DNA from: CAMLIZ01 sp036231905
Lineage (GTDB): Bacteria > Pseudomonadota > Gammaproteobacteria > Burkholderiales > Burkholderiaceae_C
NCBI RefSeq assembly: GCF_036231905.1
Contig: NZ_JAZARE010000003.1
Coordinates: 1-64,000 of the forward strand
Length of the DNA: 64,000 nt
Direction of reading: 5' to 3'
Shown: piece by piece, positions 35,993 through 45,337 of the stretch
How the letters are laid out: each line of letters opens with the position of its first letter
How positions within the stretch are numbered: the stretch's first letter is position 1
The notes under the pieces: generated by a model
What the model saw: the letters and a program-made list of their open reading frames with translations, nothing else
What the model was told of the DNA's origin: nothing
Database searches by the model: none
Position numbers and translations under genes: made by a program

Positions 35993-36088
35993 ATTAGATT
36001 GCCGACAATGACGGCCATCAAGCCCAGGGGTGATTCACCCTGGGTTTGCGGCATCTCCTCACGCCAGGCAGTGCGCGCCCGGGACGGC

Positions 36089-37474
36089 CTAACCGACCAT
36101 GTTCTCCGGCCGCACCCAGCGGTCGAACTCCTCCGCGCTCACATGACCCAGCGCGAGCGCGGCCTCGCGCAAGGTGCTGCCTTCCTTGTGCGCCTTCTTC
36201 GCGATCTGGGCGGCCTTGTCGTAGCCGATGTGCGGGTTCAGCGCGGTCACCAGCATCAGCGAGCGCTGCAGCAGCTCATCGATGCGCGCCTGGTTGGCCG
36301 CGATGCCGGCGGCGCAGTGTTCGTTGAAACTTGCCATGCCGTCTGCGAGCAAGCGCACCGACTGCAACAGGTTATGGGCCATCATCGGCCGGTACACGTT
36401 GAGCTCGAAGTTGCCGGAGGCGCCGCCGAAGTTCACCGCCACGTCGTTGCCGAACACCTGGGCGCAGACCATGGTGAGCGCCTCGCACTGGGTGGGGTTC
36501 ACCTTGCCCGGCATGATGGAGCTGCCCGGCTCGTTCTCCGGGATGGTGATCTCCCCCAGGCCGCTGCGCGGGCCGCTGGCCAGCCAGCGCACATCGTTGG
36601 CGATCTTCATCAGGCCGGCAGCCAGGGTCTTGAGCGCGCCATGGGCGAACACCAGCGCATCGGCCGCGGCCATCACCTCGAACTTGTTGGGTGCGCTCAC
36701 GAACGGCAGGCCCGTCAGGCGGGCGATGACGTCGGCCACCCGGTAGGCGAATTCCGGATGCGCGTTCAGCCCGGTGCCCACGGCCGTGCCGCCCTGGGCC
36801 AGCTCGTACAGGTGGGGCAAGGCGGACTGCACGTGCTTGAGCCCATGGTCCAGCTGGGCCACGTAGCCCGAGAACTCCTGCCCCAGCGTGAGCGGCGTGG
36901 CGTCCTGCAGGTGGGTGCGGCCGATCTTCACGATGCCGGCGAACTCCAGCGCCTTCGCATGCAGGGTGTCGCGCAGCACCCGCAGCGCCGGCACCAGCCG
37001 CTGCTCGATGGCACAGGCCGCGGCCACGTGCATCGCGGTGGGGAACACGTCGTTGGACGACTGCCCGCGGTTGACGTCGTCGTTGGGGTGCACGAGGCGC
37101 CCTTCCCCCCGCTCGCCGCCCAGCAGCTCGCTGGCGCGGTTGGCGATCACCTCGTTCAAGTTCATGTTGGTCTGGGTGCCCGAGCCGGTCTGCCACACCA
37201 CCAGCGGAAATTCGGCGTCATGCCGGCCGGCGAGGATCTCGTCGGCCGCGGCGATGATGGCGTCGGCCTTGTCGGGCGGCAGCTGGCCCAGGGTGCGGTT
37301 CACCTCGGCGGCGGCGCGCTTGACCTGCGCCAGCGCGAGGATCAGCTCGCGCGGCTGGCGCTCGCTGGAGATGCGGAAGTTCTGCAGCGAGCGCTGCGTC
37401 TGCGCGCCCCACAGTGCGGAGGCCGGCACCTCGATGTCGCCGAAGGTGTCGCGTTCGATGCGGTGTGCGTCCAT
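36089..37474 (-). CDS. fumC: Fumarate hydratase class II
   Basis: The enzyme interconverts fumarate and malate in the TCA cycle and needs no iron. The 461-residue protein opens with IERDTFGDIEVPASALWGAQ and contains GSGTQTNMNLNEVIANRA, the substrate-binding HPNDDVNRGQSSNDVFP, KIGRTHLQDATPLTLGQ (catalytic His region) and the superfamily signature GSSIMPGKVNPTQCE near 315. Length is standard. It lies downstream of the divergent feoA promoter region with a TAG stop, and follows the DUF2177 gene by 11 bases on the same strand. Confidence 0.97.
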   Translation of the reverse strand: MDAHRIERDTFGDIEVPASALWGAQTQRSLQNFRISSERQPRELILALAQVKRAAAEVNRTLGQLPPDKADAIIAAADEILAGRHDAEFPLVVWQTGSGTQTNMNLNEVIANRASELLGGERGEGRLVHPNDDVNRGQSSNDVFPTAMHVAAACAIEQRLVPALRVLRDTLHAKALEFAGIVKIGRTHLQDATPLTLGQEFSGYVAQLDHGLKHVQSALPHLYELAQGGTAVGTGLNAHPEFAYRVADVIARLTGLPFVSAPNKFEVMAAADALVFAHGALKTLAAGLMKIANDVRWLASGPRSGLGEITIPENEPGSSIMPGKVNPTQCEALTMVCAQVFGNDVAVNFGGASGNFELNVYRPMMAHNLLQSVRLLADGMASFNEHCAAGIAANQARIDELLQRSLMLVTALNPHIGYDKAAQIAKKAHKEGSTLREAALALGHVSAEEFDRWVRPENMVG

Positions 37475-37485
37475 GGCAATGGTCC

Positions 37486-37893
37486 TCAAGCGTTGATCCG
37501 GCTGGCGACCCGCCAAGCGGCCAGGGCCACCAGCGCATTCAGCAGCGTGCCCCAGGCCACGTCCACCAGCACCAGCGTGGCAGGCCAGCCCTTCAGCGTA
37601 GCGAGGTTGGTCATGTCGTAGGTGTAGTAGGTGAAGAAGCCGTACAGCGCGCCCCACAGCAGCGCGTCACGCCCACGCCCCGATCGCAAGGCAGGCAGCA
37701 CGCCGAACAGCAGCAGCCCCACCAGGTAGACGGCGTAGAAGGCCACGCCCGCGCTCCAGAGCGGGGCGGGCAACAGCAGCGGCCCGAGTTGCGCCTGGTA
37801 CCAGCCCTTGGCAAACAGCCCCAGCCACGCCAGGTCCAGCGAACAGAACACCAGCACCGCCACCAGGTAGGCAGCCCCCGCACGAATCCACAT
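37486..37893 (-). CDS. DUF2177 family membrane protein
   Basis: The 135-residue protein has four hydrophobic segments (about 5-25, 45-65, 72-95 and 105-128) and the family motif TYYTYDMTNLATLKGWP near 85-101. The function is unknown. The ATG (37891-37893) with GGAGG five bases upstream is preferred over an upstream TTG. fumC starts 11 bases downstream of its stop, so the two may be co-transcribed. Confidence 0.8.
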   Translation of the reverse strand: MWIRAGAAYLVAVLVFCSLDLAWLGLFAKGWYQAQLGPLLLPAPLWSAGVAFYAVYLVGLLLFGVLPALRSGRGRDALLWGALYGFFTYYTYDMTNLATLKGWPATLVLVDVAWGTLLNALVALAAWRVASRINA

Positions 37894-37973
37894 CAGCGCC
37901 TCCAAGCCGGACAGCCACGCACCCGTAAGCAGTGCAGCCGCTGGTAAGGCTTACCTCATGCGAAGGGGCGCGA

Positions 37974-38132
37974 TCAGATCCTGCCCATCAGGAACAACAC
38001 AAGAACGATGAGCAGGGCCACGCTCAGGATACCGCTGGGTGCATAGCCCCAGCCGTGGCTGTACGGCCAGTTGGGCAGGGTGCCGATCACGAGCAGCAGC
38101 AGCGCGATCAGCAGCAGGGTGGCGACGGACAT
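37974..38132 (-). CDS. DUF3309 family small membrane protein
   Basis: The 52-residue protein consists of two hydrophobic helices (5-18 and 33-50) joined by a LPNWPYSHGWGYAPSG turn, the hallmark of this short family. Function is unknown. The start ATG is at 38130-38132. It is transcribed away from the divergent ligase gene 177 bases off. Confidence 0.85.
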   Translation of the reverse strand: MSVATLLLIALLLLVIGTLPNWPYSHGWGYAPSGILSVALLIVLVLFLMGRI

Positions 38133-38309
38133 TGTGGTGAGTTCTCCCTTTGTCAGCAGATACGCACACGGCGTGCCCGGTGGCACACCGGTGTCGGCGG
38201 ATCCCCACAACGCTGCGCCGGTATGGAGCTTGCAGTGAAGCAGCCAACGTCTGGACGAAAGGATGCCCACGCCCTGCGCGCTCTGCACAGGCGCGATCGC
38301 CTGACCCCC

Positions 38310-40994
38310 ATGGCCAACGACAAGCTCGCCCGCTACCGCGCCAAGCGCGACTTCAAGGTCACCTCCGAGCCCGGCCCGGCACTGGGCAAGAGCGGCAAGA
38401 CCCTGAGCTACGTGATCCAGAAGCACTGGGCCACGCGGCTGCACTACGACTTCCGGCTGGAACTCGATGGCACGCTGCTCAGCTGGGCCGTGCCCAAGGG
38501 CCCCAGCCTGGACCCGGCGGACAAGCGCCTGGCCGTGCATGTGGAGGACCACCCCATCAGCTACGGCGGCTTCGAAGGCACCATTCCCGCCGGCCAGTAC
38601 GGCGCCGGCAAGGTGATCGTCTGGGACCGCGGTACCTGGACACCCGAGGGCGACCACCCGCAGCGCGACTACCACGCCGGCAAGATGAAGTTCCGCCTCG
38701 ACGGCGAGAAGCTGCAGGGCCGCTGGACCCTGGTGCGCACCCGCCGCAGCGAGGACGAACGCCAGGAGCAGTGGCTGCTCATCAAGGAGCACGACGAGTT
38801 CGAGCGGCCGCATGCGGACTACGACATCACGGTGGCCCTGCCGGACAGCGTGATCCAGCACCCGCTGAAAGCCCAGGCGCATGAGCGACCGGCGGCCAAG
38901 GCGGCTGCCACGCCGGGGGCTGCTGCATCACCCAAGGCCGCCGCATCACCCAAGGCCGCCACTACCACCAAGGCAGGCGCCCTGCGGGCCGCCGACCTCG
39001 ACGGCGCGCGCAAGGCCCCGCTGCCCACCAGCCTCTCGCCGCAGCTGGCCACGCTGGTGACCGAAGCACCACGGGAACGCGATGGCTGGCTCTATGAACT
39101 CAAGCTGGACGGCTACCGGATGCTCGCCCGCATCGACAAGGGCGAGGTGCGCCTGATCACCCGCGCGGGCAACGACTGGACCGACAAGCTCAAGCCGCAG
39201 GCCGAGGCGCTGAAGAAGCTCAAGCTCGCGAGTGCCTGGATCGACGGCGAGATCGTGGTGCTGGACGAGGACAACCGCCCCAGCTTCCAGCTGCTGCAGA
39301 ACGCGTTCGAACACGCACGTGCCGGCAGCATCAGCTTCGTGGCCTTCGACCTGCCCTATGCCGACGGGCATGACCTGCGCAGGGTGCCGCTGCGCCAGCG
39401 CCGCGACCTGCTGCGCCAGCTGCTGGAGCCGCACCTGAGCGAGCGCCTGCGCTTCAGCGAGGAGGTGCAAGGTGCGCCCGAGCAGCTGTTGCAGGCCGCC
39501 TGCGGCCTCAAGCTCGAAGGCCTGATCGGCAAGCGCGCCGAAGGCACGTATGTGGAAGGCCGCACCAAGGGCTGGATCAAGCTGAAGTGCCAGCAGCGGC
39601 AGGAGTTCGTGATCGTCGGTTTCACCGAACCCAAGGGCTCACGCAGCGGGCTGGGCGCGCTGCTGCTGGCGGTGCACGACCACGGCGCGCTGCACTACGC
39701 CGGCCGCGTGGGCACCGGCTTCGACACCCAAGGCCTGCTCGCGTTGCGCAAGCAGCTCGATGCGGTGGAGACCAAGACCTCGGCCGTCGCCAAGGACCCG
39801 CGCGCCAAGCCGGCCGGCAACGAGGTGGTGCACTGGGTGAAGCCCGAGCTGGTGTGCGAGGTGGCCTTCGGCGAATGGACCGGCGACGGCTCCATCCGCC
39901 ATGCCGTGTTCCAAGGCCTGCGCTCCGACAAGCCGGCCCGCGAGATCTCCAAGGAGAAAGCCGTGTCCCCACCCGATGCTCCCTCCACCCCGCGCGGCAA
40001 GGGCAGCGCGCCGGTGGTGCATGGCCTGAAGATCAGCAACCCCGACCGCGTGCTCGACCCGGCGAGCGGCATCACCAAGCTGGAGCTGGCGGAGTTCTAC
40101 GAGCGCGTGGCGCCGCAGATCCTGCCGCACCTGAAGGCCCGGCCGGTGGCCCTGGTGCGCGCGCCCGACGGCATCACCGGCGAGCTGTTCTTCCAGAAGC
40201 ACCTGCAGCAGCTCACCATCCCCAAGATCCGCCGCCTCGGGCCGGAGATCGACCCGCCGCATCCTTCGCTGATCGTGATCGACAACCCCACCGCGCTGGT
40301 GGGCGCGGCGCAGATGGGGGTGGTGGAGCTGCACACCTGGAATGCGGTGTACACCAACATCGAGAAACCCGACCGCATCGTGTTCGACCTGGACCCGGGC
40401 GAGGGCGTGGCCTGGGCGCAGATCGTCGAGTCGGCGGAGCTCACCAAGACCTTGCTCGACGAGCTGGGCCTGGTGAGCTTCCTCAAGACCAGCGGCGGCA
40501 AGGGCCTGCACCTGGTGGTGCCGCTGCAGCGCCGCCACGACTGGGATTTCTGCAAGGACTTCTCCCAGGCGGTGACCCTGCACCTGGCGCGCACCCTGCC
40601 CCAGCGCTTTGCGCCCAAGATGGGCGCCAAGAACCGCGTCGGCAAGGTGTTCGTCGACTACCTGCGCAACAACCGCGGCGCCACCTCCGCCTGTGCCTTC
40701 TCGGCCCGCGCCCGGCCCCACATGGGCGTGTCGGTGCCCGTGGCCTGGGATGAACTGGTGGAGCTGCGCGGCGGCGACCACTGGACCGTGCGCACCCTGC
40801 CCCAGCGCCTGGACGACCTCAAGGGCCACGACCCCTGGGCCGACTACGAAAAGAGCCGCCAGACCCTCACCGCCGCCAACCGCATGCTGCGCGACGAGAA
40901 CCCCGCAGTGGGCGACGAGGACGACGACCAACCGCTGCCCCCGCCCACTGCGAGGGTGGGCACGCGCAACGCAAGAGCCCCCCGCCAACGCTGA
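38310..40994 (+). CDS. ligD: Three-domain ATP-dependent DNA ligase LigD
   Basis: LigD is the bacterial non-homologous end-joining ligase. The 894-residue product has all three activities in the order phosphoesterase (about 20-190: HYDFRLELDGTLLSWAVPKG, HVEDHPISYGGFEGTIPAG), ligase (about 240-540: nucleotidyl Lys in YELKLDGYRMLARI) and primase-polymerase (about 570-870: VDNPT-like, FDLDPGEGVAWAQIVE with catalytic Asp pair). An Ala/Lys-rich linker (190-230) joins the first two. No ku gene is in the window, so its partner must be elsewhere. The ATG at 38310 starts MANDKLARYRAKRDF. Confidence 0.95.
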   Translation: MANDKLARYRAKRDFKVTSEPGPALGKSGKTLSYVIQKHWATRLHYDFRLELDGTLLSWAVPKGPSLDPADKRLAVHVEDHPISYGGFEGTIPAGQYGAGKVIVWDRGTWTPEGDHPQRDYHAGKMKFRLDGEKLQGRWTLVRTRRSEDERQEQWLLIKEHDEFERPHADYDITVALPDSVIQHPLKAQAHERPAAKAAATPGAAASPKAAASPKAATTTKAGALRAADLDGARKAPLPTSLSPQLATLVTEAPRERDGWLYELKLDGYRMLARIDKGEVRLITRAGNDWTDKLKPQAEALKKLKLASAWIDGEIVVLDEDNRPSFQLLQNAFEHARAGSISFVAFDLPYADGHDLRRVPLRQRRDLLRQLLEPHLSERLRFSEEVQGAPEQLLQAACGLKLEGLIGKRAEGTYVEGRTKGWIKLKCQQRQEFVIVGFTEPKGSRSGLGALLLAVHDHGALHYAGRVGTGFDTQGLLALRKQLDAVETKTSAVAKDPRAKPAGNEVVHWVKPELVCEVAFGEWTGDGSIRHAVFQGLRSDKPAREISKEKAVSPPDAPSTPRGKGSAPVVHGLKISNPDRVLDPASGITKLELAEFYERVAPQILPHLKARPVALVRAPDGITGELFFQKHLQQLTIPKIRRLGPEIDPPHPSLIVIDNPTALVGAAQMGVVELHTWNAVYTNIEKPDRIVFDLDPGEGVAWAQIVESAELTKTLLDELGLVSFLKTSGGKGLHLVVPLQRRHDWDFCKDFSQAVTLHLARTLPQRFAPKMGAKNRVGKVFVDYLRNNRGATSACAFSARARPHMGVSVPVAWDELVELRGGDHWTVRTLPQRLDDLKGHDPWADYEKSRQTLTAANRMLRDENPAVGDEDDDQPLPPPTARVGTRNARAPRQR

Positions 40995-41039
40995 GCACAA
41001 GCTGCCGGGCGCATCCCAACCGCGCCGGGCACGCCGACA

Positions 41040-41160
41040 GCCCCGCGGGGACAGGCCGAAGCCCAGGGGGAGCAGCCGTGAAAGACGAGCGATGCGCGTG
41101 CGGGTTTCCCGCGCGCGCATCGAGCCCCCATGGGGGGCGGCTGCCAGGCAGCCGGGGGCC
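41040..41160. repeat. GC-rich palindromic intergenic element
   Basis: CCCCCATGGGGGG (41125-41137) plus GGCTGCCAGGCAGCC and GCGCGTGCGGGTTTCCCGCGCGC inverted repeats fill the 3' flank of ligD. It resembles the elements at 10229-10326 and 35575-35690. Confidence 0.4.
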
Positions 41161-41167
41161 AACAGCG

Positions 41168-41195
41168 ATAAAAAAAGCGGGCCCGTAGGCCCGCT
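41168..41195 (-). terminator. Rho-independent terminator of the PEP-CTERM gene
   Basis: The hairpin AGCGGGCC-CGTA-GGCCCGCT (41176-41195) has an eight-base perfect stem and is followed on the minus strand by seven T residues. It lies 33 bases past the stop of the PEP-CTERM gene. Confidence 0.88.
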
Positions 41196-41228
41196 GGAAT
41201 GCACAGCATCGATCCCCCGATCACGCAC

Positions 41229-41921
41229 TCACTGGCGCGCCGTGCTCCTGCGCCACACGAGGCCGCCGATCACACCGAGGCCAGCGAGCAGCAGCAGATA
41301 GGTCTGCGGCTCGGGCACCGGCGGCGTGGCCACGTTGGCAATGAAGAAGGTCTCGAAGCCGCCCTGCGCGTTGTGTGCGCCGGCCGACAGACCAATGAGG
41401 TTGGCGCCGAAGTTGCCGCTGAAGGCGGCGGACTGGGCAGCCAGGATGGACGTGGCATCCAGCGCGAACACGGCGTCCGGCTGGCCGATGCCTTGTGTGG
41501 TGGTGCTGAACACCTGCTGCGCGGCCAGCGTGGTGTTGAACAGCACGCCGCCGGTGGGGCTGTAGATCGTGAGCACCAGGTCGCTCAGCGTGATGCCGCT
41601 GCCGCCGGGCTCGTTGGCATTGAAGACGATGCGCAGGTTCTCGGCGGACGTGAGCCCGAGTGAATCCAGGCTGAGCAGCTGCGTCTGCGATGCCCCCTTC
41701 TTGGCGTCGCCGCCGATCACCAGCTCGCCGGCCGCGGTGAGGCCAACGCTGCCATTTTCAGTACCGTCGCGACGGTGGCCCTGCAGCGTGAGCACGGTGT
41801 TCACCGCGCCAACGCCGGTGCCGTGCAAGTCGATCGGGGCGGTGGGCACCAGCGCAGCCTGCGCGGCGCCTGCTACCAGCAGGCTCAACGCGGTGGCCAG
41901 GCGGATGGCAAGCGGCTTCAT
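41229..41921 (-). CDS. PEP-CTERM sorting-domain protein
   Basis: The 230-residue exported protein has a signal peptide (1-21, ending AGAAQA), a beta-rich body (25-195, repeated TLQGHRRDGTENGS and SDLVLTIYSPTGGV strands) and a C-terminal sorting signal: VPEPQTYLLLLAGLGVIGGL then the basic WRRSTARQ. In the known system the PEP tail is processed by exosortase EpsH and the protein ends in extracellular matrix. No exosortase gene is in the window. The ATG at 41919-41921 precedes the signal peptide, with AAGGAG upstream. Confidence 0.9.
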   Translation of the reverse strand: MKPLAIRLATALSLLVAGAAQAALVPTAPIDLHGTGVGAVNTVLTLQGHRRDGTENGSVGLTAAGELVIGGDAKKGASQTQLLSLDSLGLTSAENLRIVFNANEPGGSGITLSDLVLTIYSPTGGVLFNTTLAAQQVFSTTTQGIGQPDAVFALDATSILAAQSAAFSGNFGANLIGLSAGAHNAQGGFETFFIANVATPPVPEPQTYLLLLAGLGVIGGLVWRRSTARQ

Positions 41922-42099
41922 GCAACTCCTTCTTGGGTAGTGAACGCGGGATCCCCCGCATGACAACTCCATGCTAGGCGCGCTTCAGCACCACAGAAAC
42001 CCCGTGAGCCGGTGGACTTGCGCAGGGGGTTTGGGCATGGGCGTTGCGCAGCTGCAGGCTTTACCGCAGCAAGGGCCGACGCGGCTGCCGCACACCGCC

Positions 42100-43476
42100 T
42101 CAGGCTGAGAACAACGGCCGCAACAGCGTCACCGCCAGGCCCACCGCGGCACAGGCCGCCAGCAAGGGCATCACACCCACCTTGAAGCGGAACAGCGCCA
42201 GGCCCGCCGCCACCGCCACCGTGGCGGACACCGCATCGAAGCGGCCCTGGAAGCCCTGGGGCCACATCACGTGGTACGCGAAGAACAGCGCGAGGTTGAG
42301 GATGACACCCACCACCGCGGCGGTGATGGCGGTCAGCGGCGCGGTGAAGCCCAGCTTGCCATGCGTGGCTTCGACCAGCGGGCCGCCCGCGAGGATGAAC
42401 ACGAAGGACGGCAGGAAGGTGAAGAAGGTGACCACGGTGGCTGCGAGCGCACCCCCGAGGAACAAGGCGTCCGGCCCGACCACCTGCTTGAGCCAACCAC
42501 CGACAAAACCGACGAAGGCCACCACCATGATCAGCGGGCCGGGGGTCGTTTCGCCGAGTGCGAGCCCGTCGATCATCTGCGCGCCGGAGAGCCAGTGGTG
42601 CTGCTCCACCGCGCCCTGGTAGACGTAGGGCAGCACGGCGTAGGCGCCGCCAAAGGTGAGCAGCGCCGTCTTGGTGAAGAACCACCCCATCTGCGTGAGC
42701 GTGTGCTGCACGCCGCCGTGCGCCAGCAGCAGCCCCATGGCACCCAGCCACAGGGCCGCGGCCCCGATCAGCACCTGGGCGAGCCAGCGGCGCGAGAAGC
42801 GGGCATGCGCCGGCGTGGGCGTGTCATCGTCGATCAGCGCCGGGCCATAACCGTGCTTCGCGGCTCCATGGCCACCCCCCATTGCAAACACGCCGGGCGC
42901 GCCCCGGCCGCCCACATGGCCGATCAGCCCGGCGGCCAGCACGATCGCGGGGAACGGTGTGTCGAACACGAAGATCGCGACGAATGCAGCCGCCGCGATG
43001 CCCCACAACCAGCGGTTCTTCAGCGCGCGCGTGCCGATGCGATGGGCCGCATGAACCACCAGCGCGGTGACCGCGGGCTTGATGCCGTAGAACAGCCCCG
43101 CCACCACCGGCACGTGGCCGAAGGCGAGGTAGATCCACGACAGTGCGACGAGGATGAACAGCGAGGGCAGCACGAACAGTGCGCCGGCCGCAAGGCCACC
43201 GGCCGTGCGGTGCATCAGCCAGCCGATGTAGGTGGCCAGTTGCTGCGCCTCCGGCCCGGGCAGCACCATGCAGTAGTTCAGCGCGTGCAGGAAGCGGTTT
43301 TCGCTGATCCAGCGCCGCCGCTCCACCAGCTCGGTGTGCATGATCGCGATCTGCCCCGCGGGGCCGCCGAAGCTGATGAAGCCCAGCTTGAGCCAGAACC
43401 GCAGGGCCTGCGCAAAGCTCACGGCAGCCGGCCGTGCGGGCATGTCGGGCACCACCGTGGGTGTGGCCAGGCTCAT
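42100..43476 (-). CDS. chrA: Chromate transporter ChrA
   Basis: The 458-residue protein is a long-form CHR family exporter with two homologous halves. The N-terminal half has LGFISFGGPAGQIAIMHTE (about 30-48) and YCMVLPGPEAQQLATYIGW; the C-terminal half has TALLTFGGAYAVLPYVYQ and DGLALGETTPGPLIMVVAFVG. About ten to twelve membrane helices are expected. It pumps chromate (or sulfate-like anions) out. No chrB-type regulator is adjacent, so chromate induction is not evident. Confidence 0.95.
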   Translation of the reverse strand: MSLATPTVVPDMPARPAAVSFAQALRFWLKLGFISFGGPAGQIAIMHTELVERRRWISENRFLHALNYCMVLPGPEAQQLATYIGWLMHRTAGGLAAGALFVLPSLFILVALSWIYLAFGHVPVVAGLFYGIKPAVTALVVHAAHRIGTRALKNRWLWGIAAAAFVAIFVFDTPFPAIVLAAGLIGHVGGRGAPGVFAMGGGHGAAKHGYGPALIDDDTPTPAHARFSRRWLAQVLIGAAALWLGAMGLLLAHGGVQHTLTQMGWFFTKTALLTFGGAYAVLPYVYQGAVEQHHWLSGAQMIDGLALGETTPGPLIMVVAFVGFVGGWLKQVVGPDALFLGGALAATVVTFFTFLPSFVFILAGGPLVEATHGKLGFTAPLTAITAAVVGVILNLALFFAYHVMWPQGFQGRFDAVSATVAVAAGLALFRFKVGVMPLLAACAAVGLAVTLLRPLFSA

Positions 43477-43568
43477 GGGTTCTCAAGCGGTGTGCCGGGC
43501 ATCGGGCCCACCGCGCATGGGATGACGATGCCGGCATTACATCAGCCCACGGCGGGGCTGCGCGGGCC

Positions 43569-44486
43569 TCATCGGTCGCGCGCGGCTCCGGCCTGCGCCC
43601 TCAAGGCGCCCATCAGCCTCGGCACTTCGGCAGCGAGCTCGCGTGCCAGGTAGCCCAGCGGCCCGACGCGTTCGGCCAGCCGTTCGCCGGCCCGTGCATG
43701 CAGCGCCACGCCCCAGGCGGCCGCCTGCGCCGGCGGCGCGCCGCGTGCCAGCAAGCCAGCCACCAGGCCGGCCAGCACATCGCCCGAACCGGAGGTGGCC
43801 AGGCCCACATTGCCCCGTGCATGGCGCCAGCAGTCGCCGCCGGGCGTGGCAATCCAGGTCTCGGCCCCCTTGAGCGCCACCACGCATTGCCACTGGTGGG
43901 CTGCGCGCAGGGCGGTGTCGCGCGGGTCCTGCACCAGGGCCTCCTTCGCCTGCCCGAGCAGATGCGCCATCTCGCCGGCATGCGGCGTCAGCAGCGTGTG
44001 CGGGCCCAGCGCCGCCGGCGCGTCGCCGCCCTCGCGCACCGCCGCCATGGCCGCGGCATCCAGCAGCAGCGGGGTGTCGCCCAAGGCGGGCCGCAGCGCA
44101 CGCACCAGCCGCACCGCCGCGGCCTCCGGCACCATGCCAGGGCCGACCAGCACCGCCGCTGTGCCGGCCAGCACGCCGTGCAGGCGTTCCAGTGCCTGCT
44201 CCGCCTGCAGCTCGCCGCGCTCGTCCTCCACCAGGCCGATCACGCGCGCTTCGGGCAGGCTGGCGGCCACCCAGGGCGCAATGCAGGCCGGCGTGGCCAC
44301 CACCAGCTTGCCGGCGCCGGCACGCAAGGCGGCCGTGGCGGCCAGCACAGCAGCACCCGGCATCTCGGCGCAGCCGGCGATCACCAGCACGCGGCCGCGT
44401 TCCTCCTTGTCCGCACCATCGTCCGGCTCGGGGAGCGGCCAGGCCCGCAGCGCCGCATCGTCCAGCTCGTGTTGCCGCGCGCTCAT
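43569..44486 (-). CDS. nnrD: ADP/ATP-dependent NAD(P)H-hydrate dehydratase (YjeF C-terminal type)
   Basis: The enzyme repairs damaged hydrated NAD(P)H. The 305-residue protein is only the dehydratase domain; the epimerase domain (NnrE) is not fused. Key motifs are RGRVLVIAGCAEMPGAAVL (about 30-48), GPHTLLTPHAGEMAHLLG (about 165-182) and the catalytic GNVGLATSGSGDVLAGLVAG (about 225-244) with the general-base Asp. It overlaps the upstream phosphatase gene by 4 bases (ATGA), so the two are coupled. Confidence 0.88.
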   Translation of the reverse strand: MSARQHELDDAALRAWPLPEPDDGADKEERGRVLVIAGCAEMPGAAVLAATAALRAGAGKLVVATPACIAPWVAASLPEARVIGLVEDERGELQAEQALERLHGVLAGTAAVLVGPGMVPEAAAVRLVRALRPALGDTPLLLDAAAMAAVREGGDAPAALGPHTLLTPHAGEMAHLLGQAKEALVQDPRDTALRAAHQWQCVVALKGAETWIATPGGDCWRHARGNVGLATSGSGDVLAGLVAGLLARGAPPAQAAAWGVALHARAGERLAERVGPLGYLARELAAEVPRLMGALRAQAGAARDR

Positions 44487-45259
44487 GGCTTGGCCGCCGC
44501 CGGCGCATCGGGCTCGGCGGTCACCGGCGTGCCCTGGGCCTCCAGCGGCGCCACGAAGTTGGCCTGGCGCAGCACCAGCTTGCCGTGGCGGCCCTGGGTG
44601 CGATCGAACTCGTAGAGGGTGACGCCGCAGTTGGGCACGTCGGCCTGGCGGTCGATCTCCAGGATCTGGCGTTCGTCCAGCCGCTCCAACAGGTAGCGCA
44701 GGCAGTTCACGATCACCTGGTGCGCCACGATCAGCACCCGTTCGCCACGGTACTCGCGCGTCAGCGTGTCCAGCAGGCTGCGCAAGCGCAGGATCACGTC
44801 GCACCAGCTTTCTCCGCCGGGTGGGCGAAAGTAGAACTTGCCGACATGGCTGCGCTGTTCGGCCAGGTCGGGGTAACGGTCGCGGATGCCCTCGCGGGTC
44901 AGGCGGTCCAGCAGGCCGAATTCCTTTTCGCGCAGGCGCTCGTCGATCACCACGCTCAGGTCGCTGCGGTCCAACGCGCCGTGCGCCAGCACCGCCTCCA
45001 TGGTGCCCACCGCGCGAAGGTAGGGCGATGCCATCAGCACATTGGGCCGCTGCGGCGCGGGCAGGCCGGCGACCCAGCGCGCCAGCGCGACCGCCTGCTG
45101 TTCCCCCAGCGGCGACAGCGGCACGTCCATGTCGCGGTGCGCGATGTCGATCACCTTCAGCCCGGCGGCTTCGGCGGCGTCGCGCGCCACGTTGCCCGCG
45201 CTCTGGCCATGGCGCGCCACCCACAGTTGCTGTGGCCATTTCTGCTCGCTGCTCGACAT
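44483..45259 (-). CDS. Histidine phosphatase (phosphoglycerate mutase-like) family protein
   Basis: The 258-residue protein begins WVARHGQSAGNVARD (RHG motif, catalytic His near 17), has the second-half motif EKEFGLLDRL and VLIVAHQVIVNCL (second catalytic His near 178). It belongs to the broad PhoE/CobC branch; the substrate is unknown. Its TGA overlaps the start of nnrD. The C-terminal tail is Ala/Pro-rich. It is divergent from the response regulator gene at 45338. Confidence 0.88.
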   Translation of the reverse strand: MSSSEQKWPQQLWVARHGQSAGNVARDAAEAAGLKVIDIAHRDMDVPLSPLGEQQAVALARWVAGLPAPQRPNVLMASPYLRAVGTMEAVLAHGALDRSDLSVVIDERLREKEFGLLDRLTREGIRDRYPDLAEQRSHVGKFYFRPPGGESWCDVILRLRSLLDTLTREYRGERVLIVAHQVIVNCLRYLLERLDERQILEIDRQADVPNCGVTLYEFDRTQGRHGKLVLRQANFVAPLEAQGTPVTAEPDAPAAAKP

Positions 45260-45337
45260 GCCGCCACTTCAGCCAGCGGCATGCCCGCGGGCCTGGAATG
45301 CGGATTGCCCAGCACGTCCAATTGCAAGGGATTGGCC

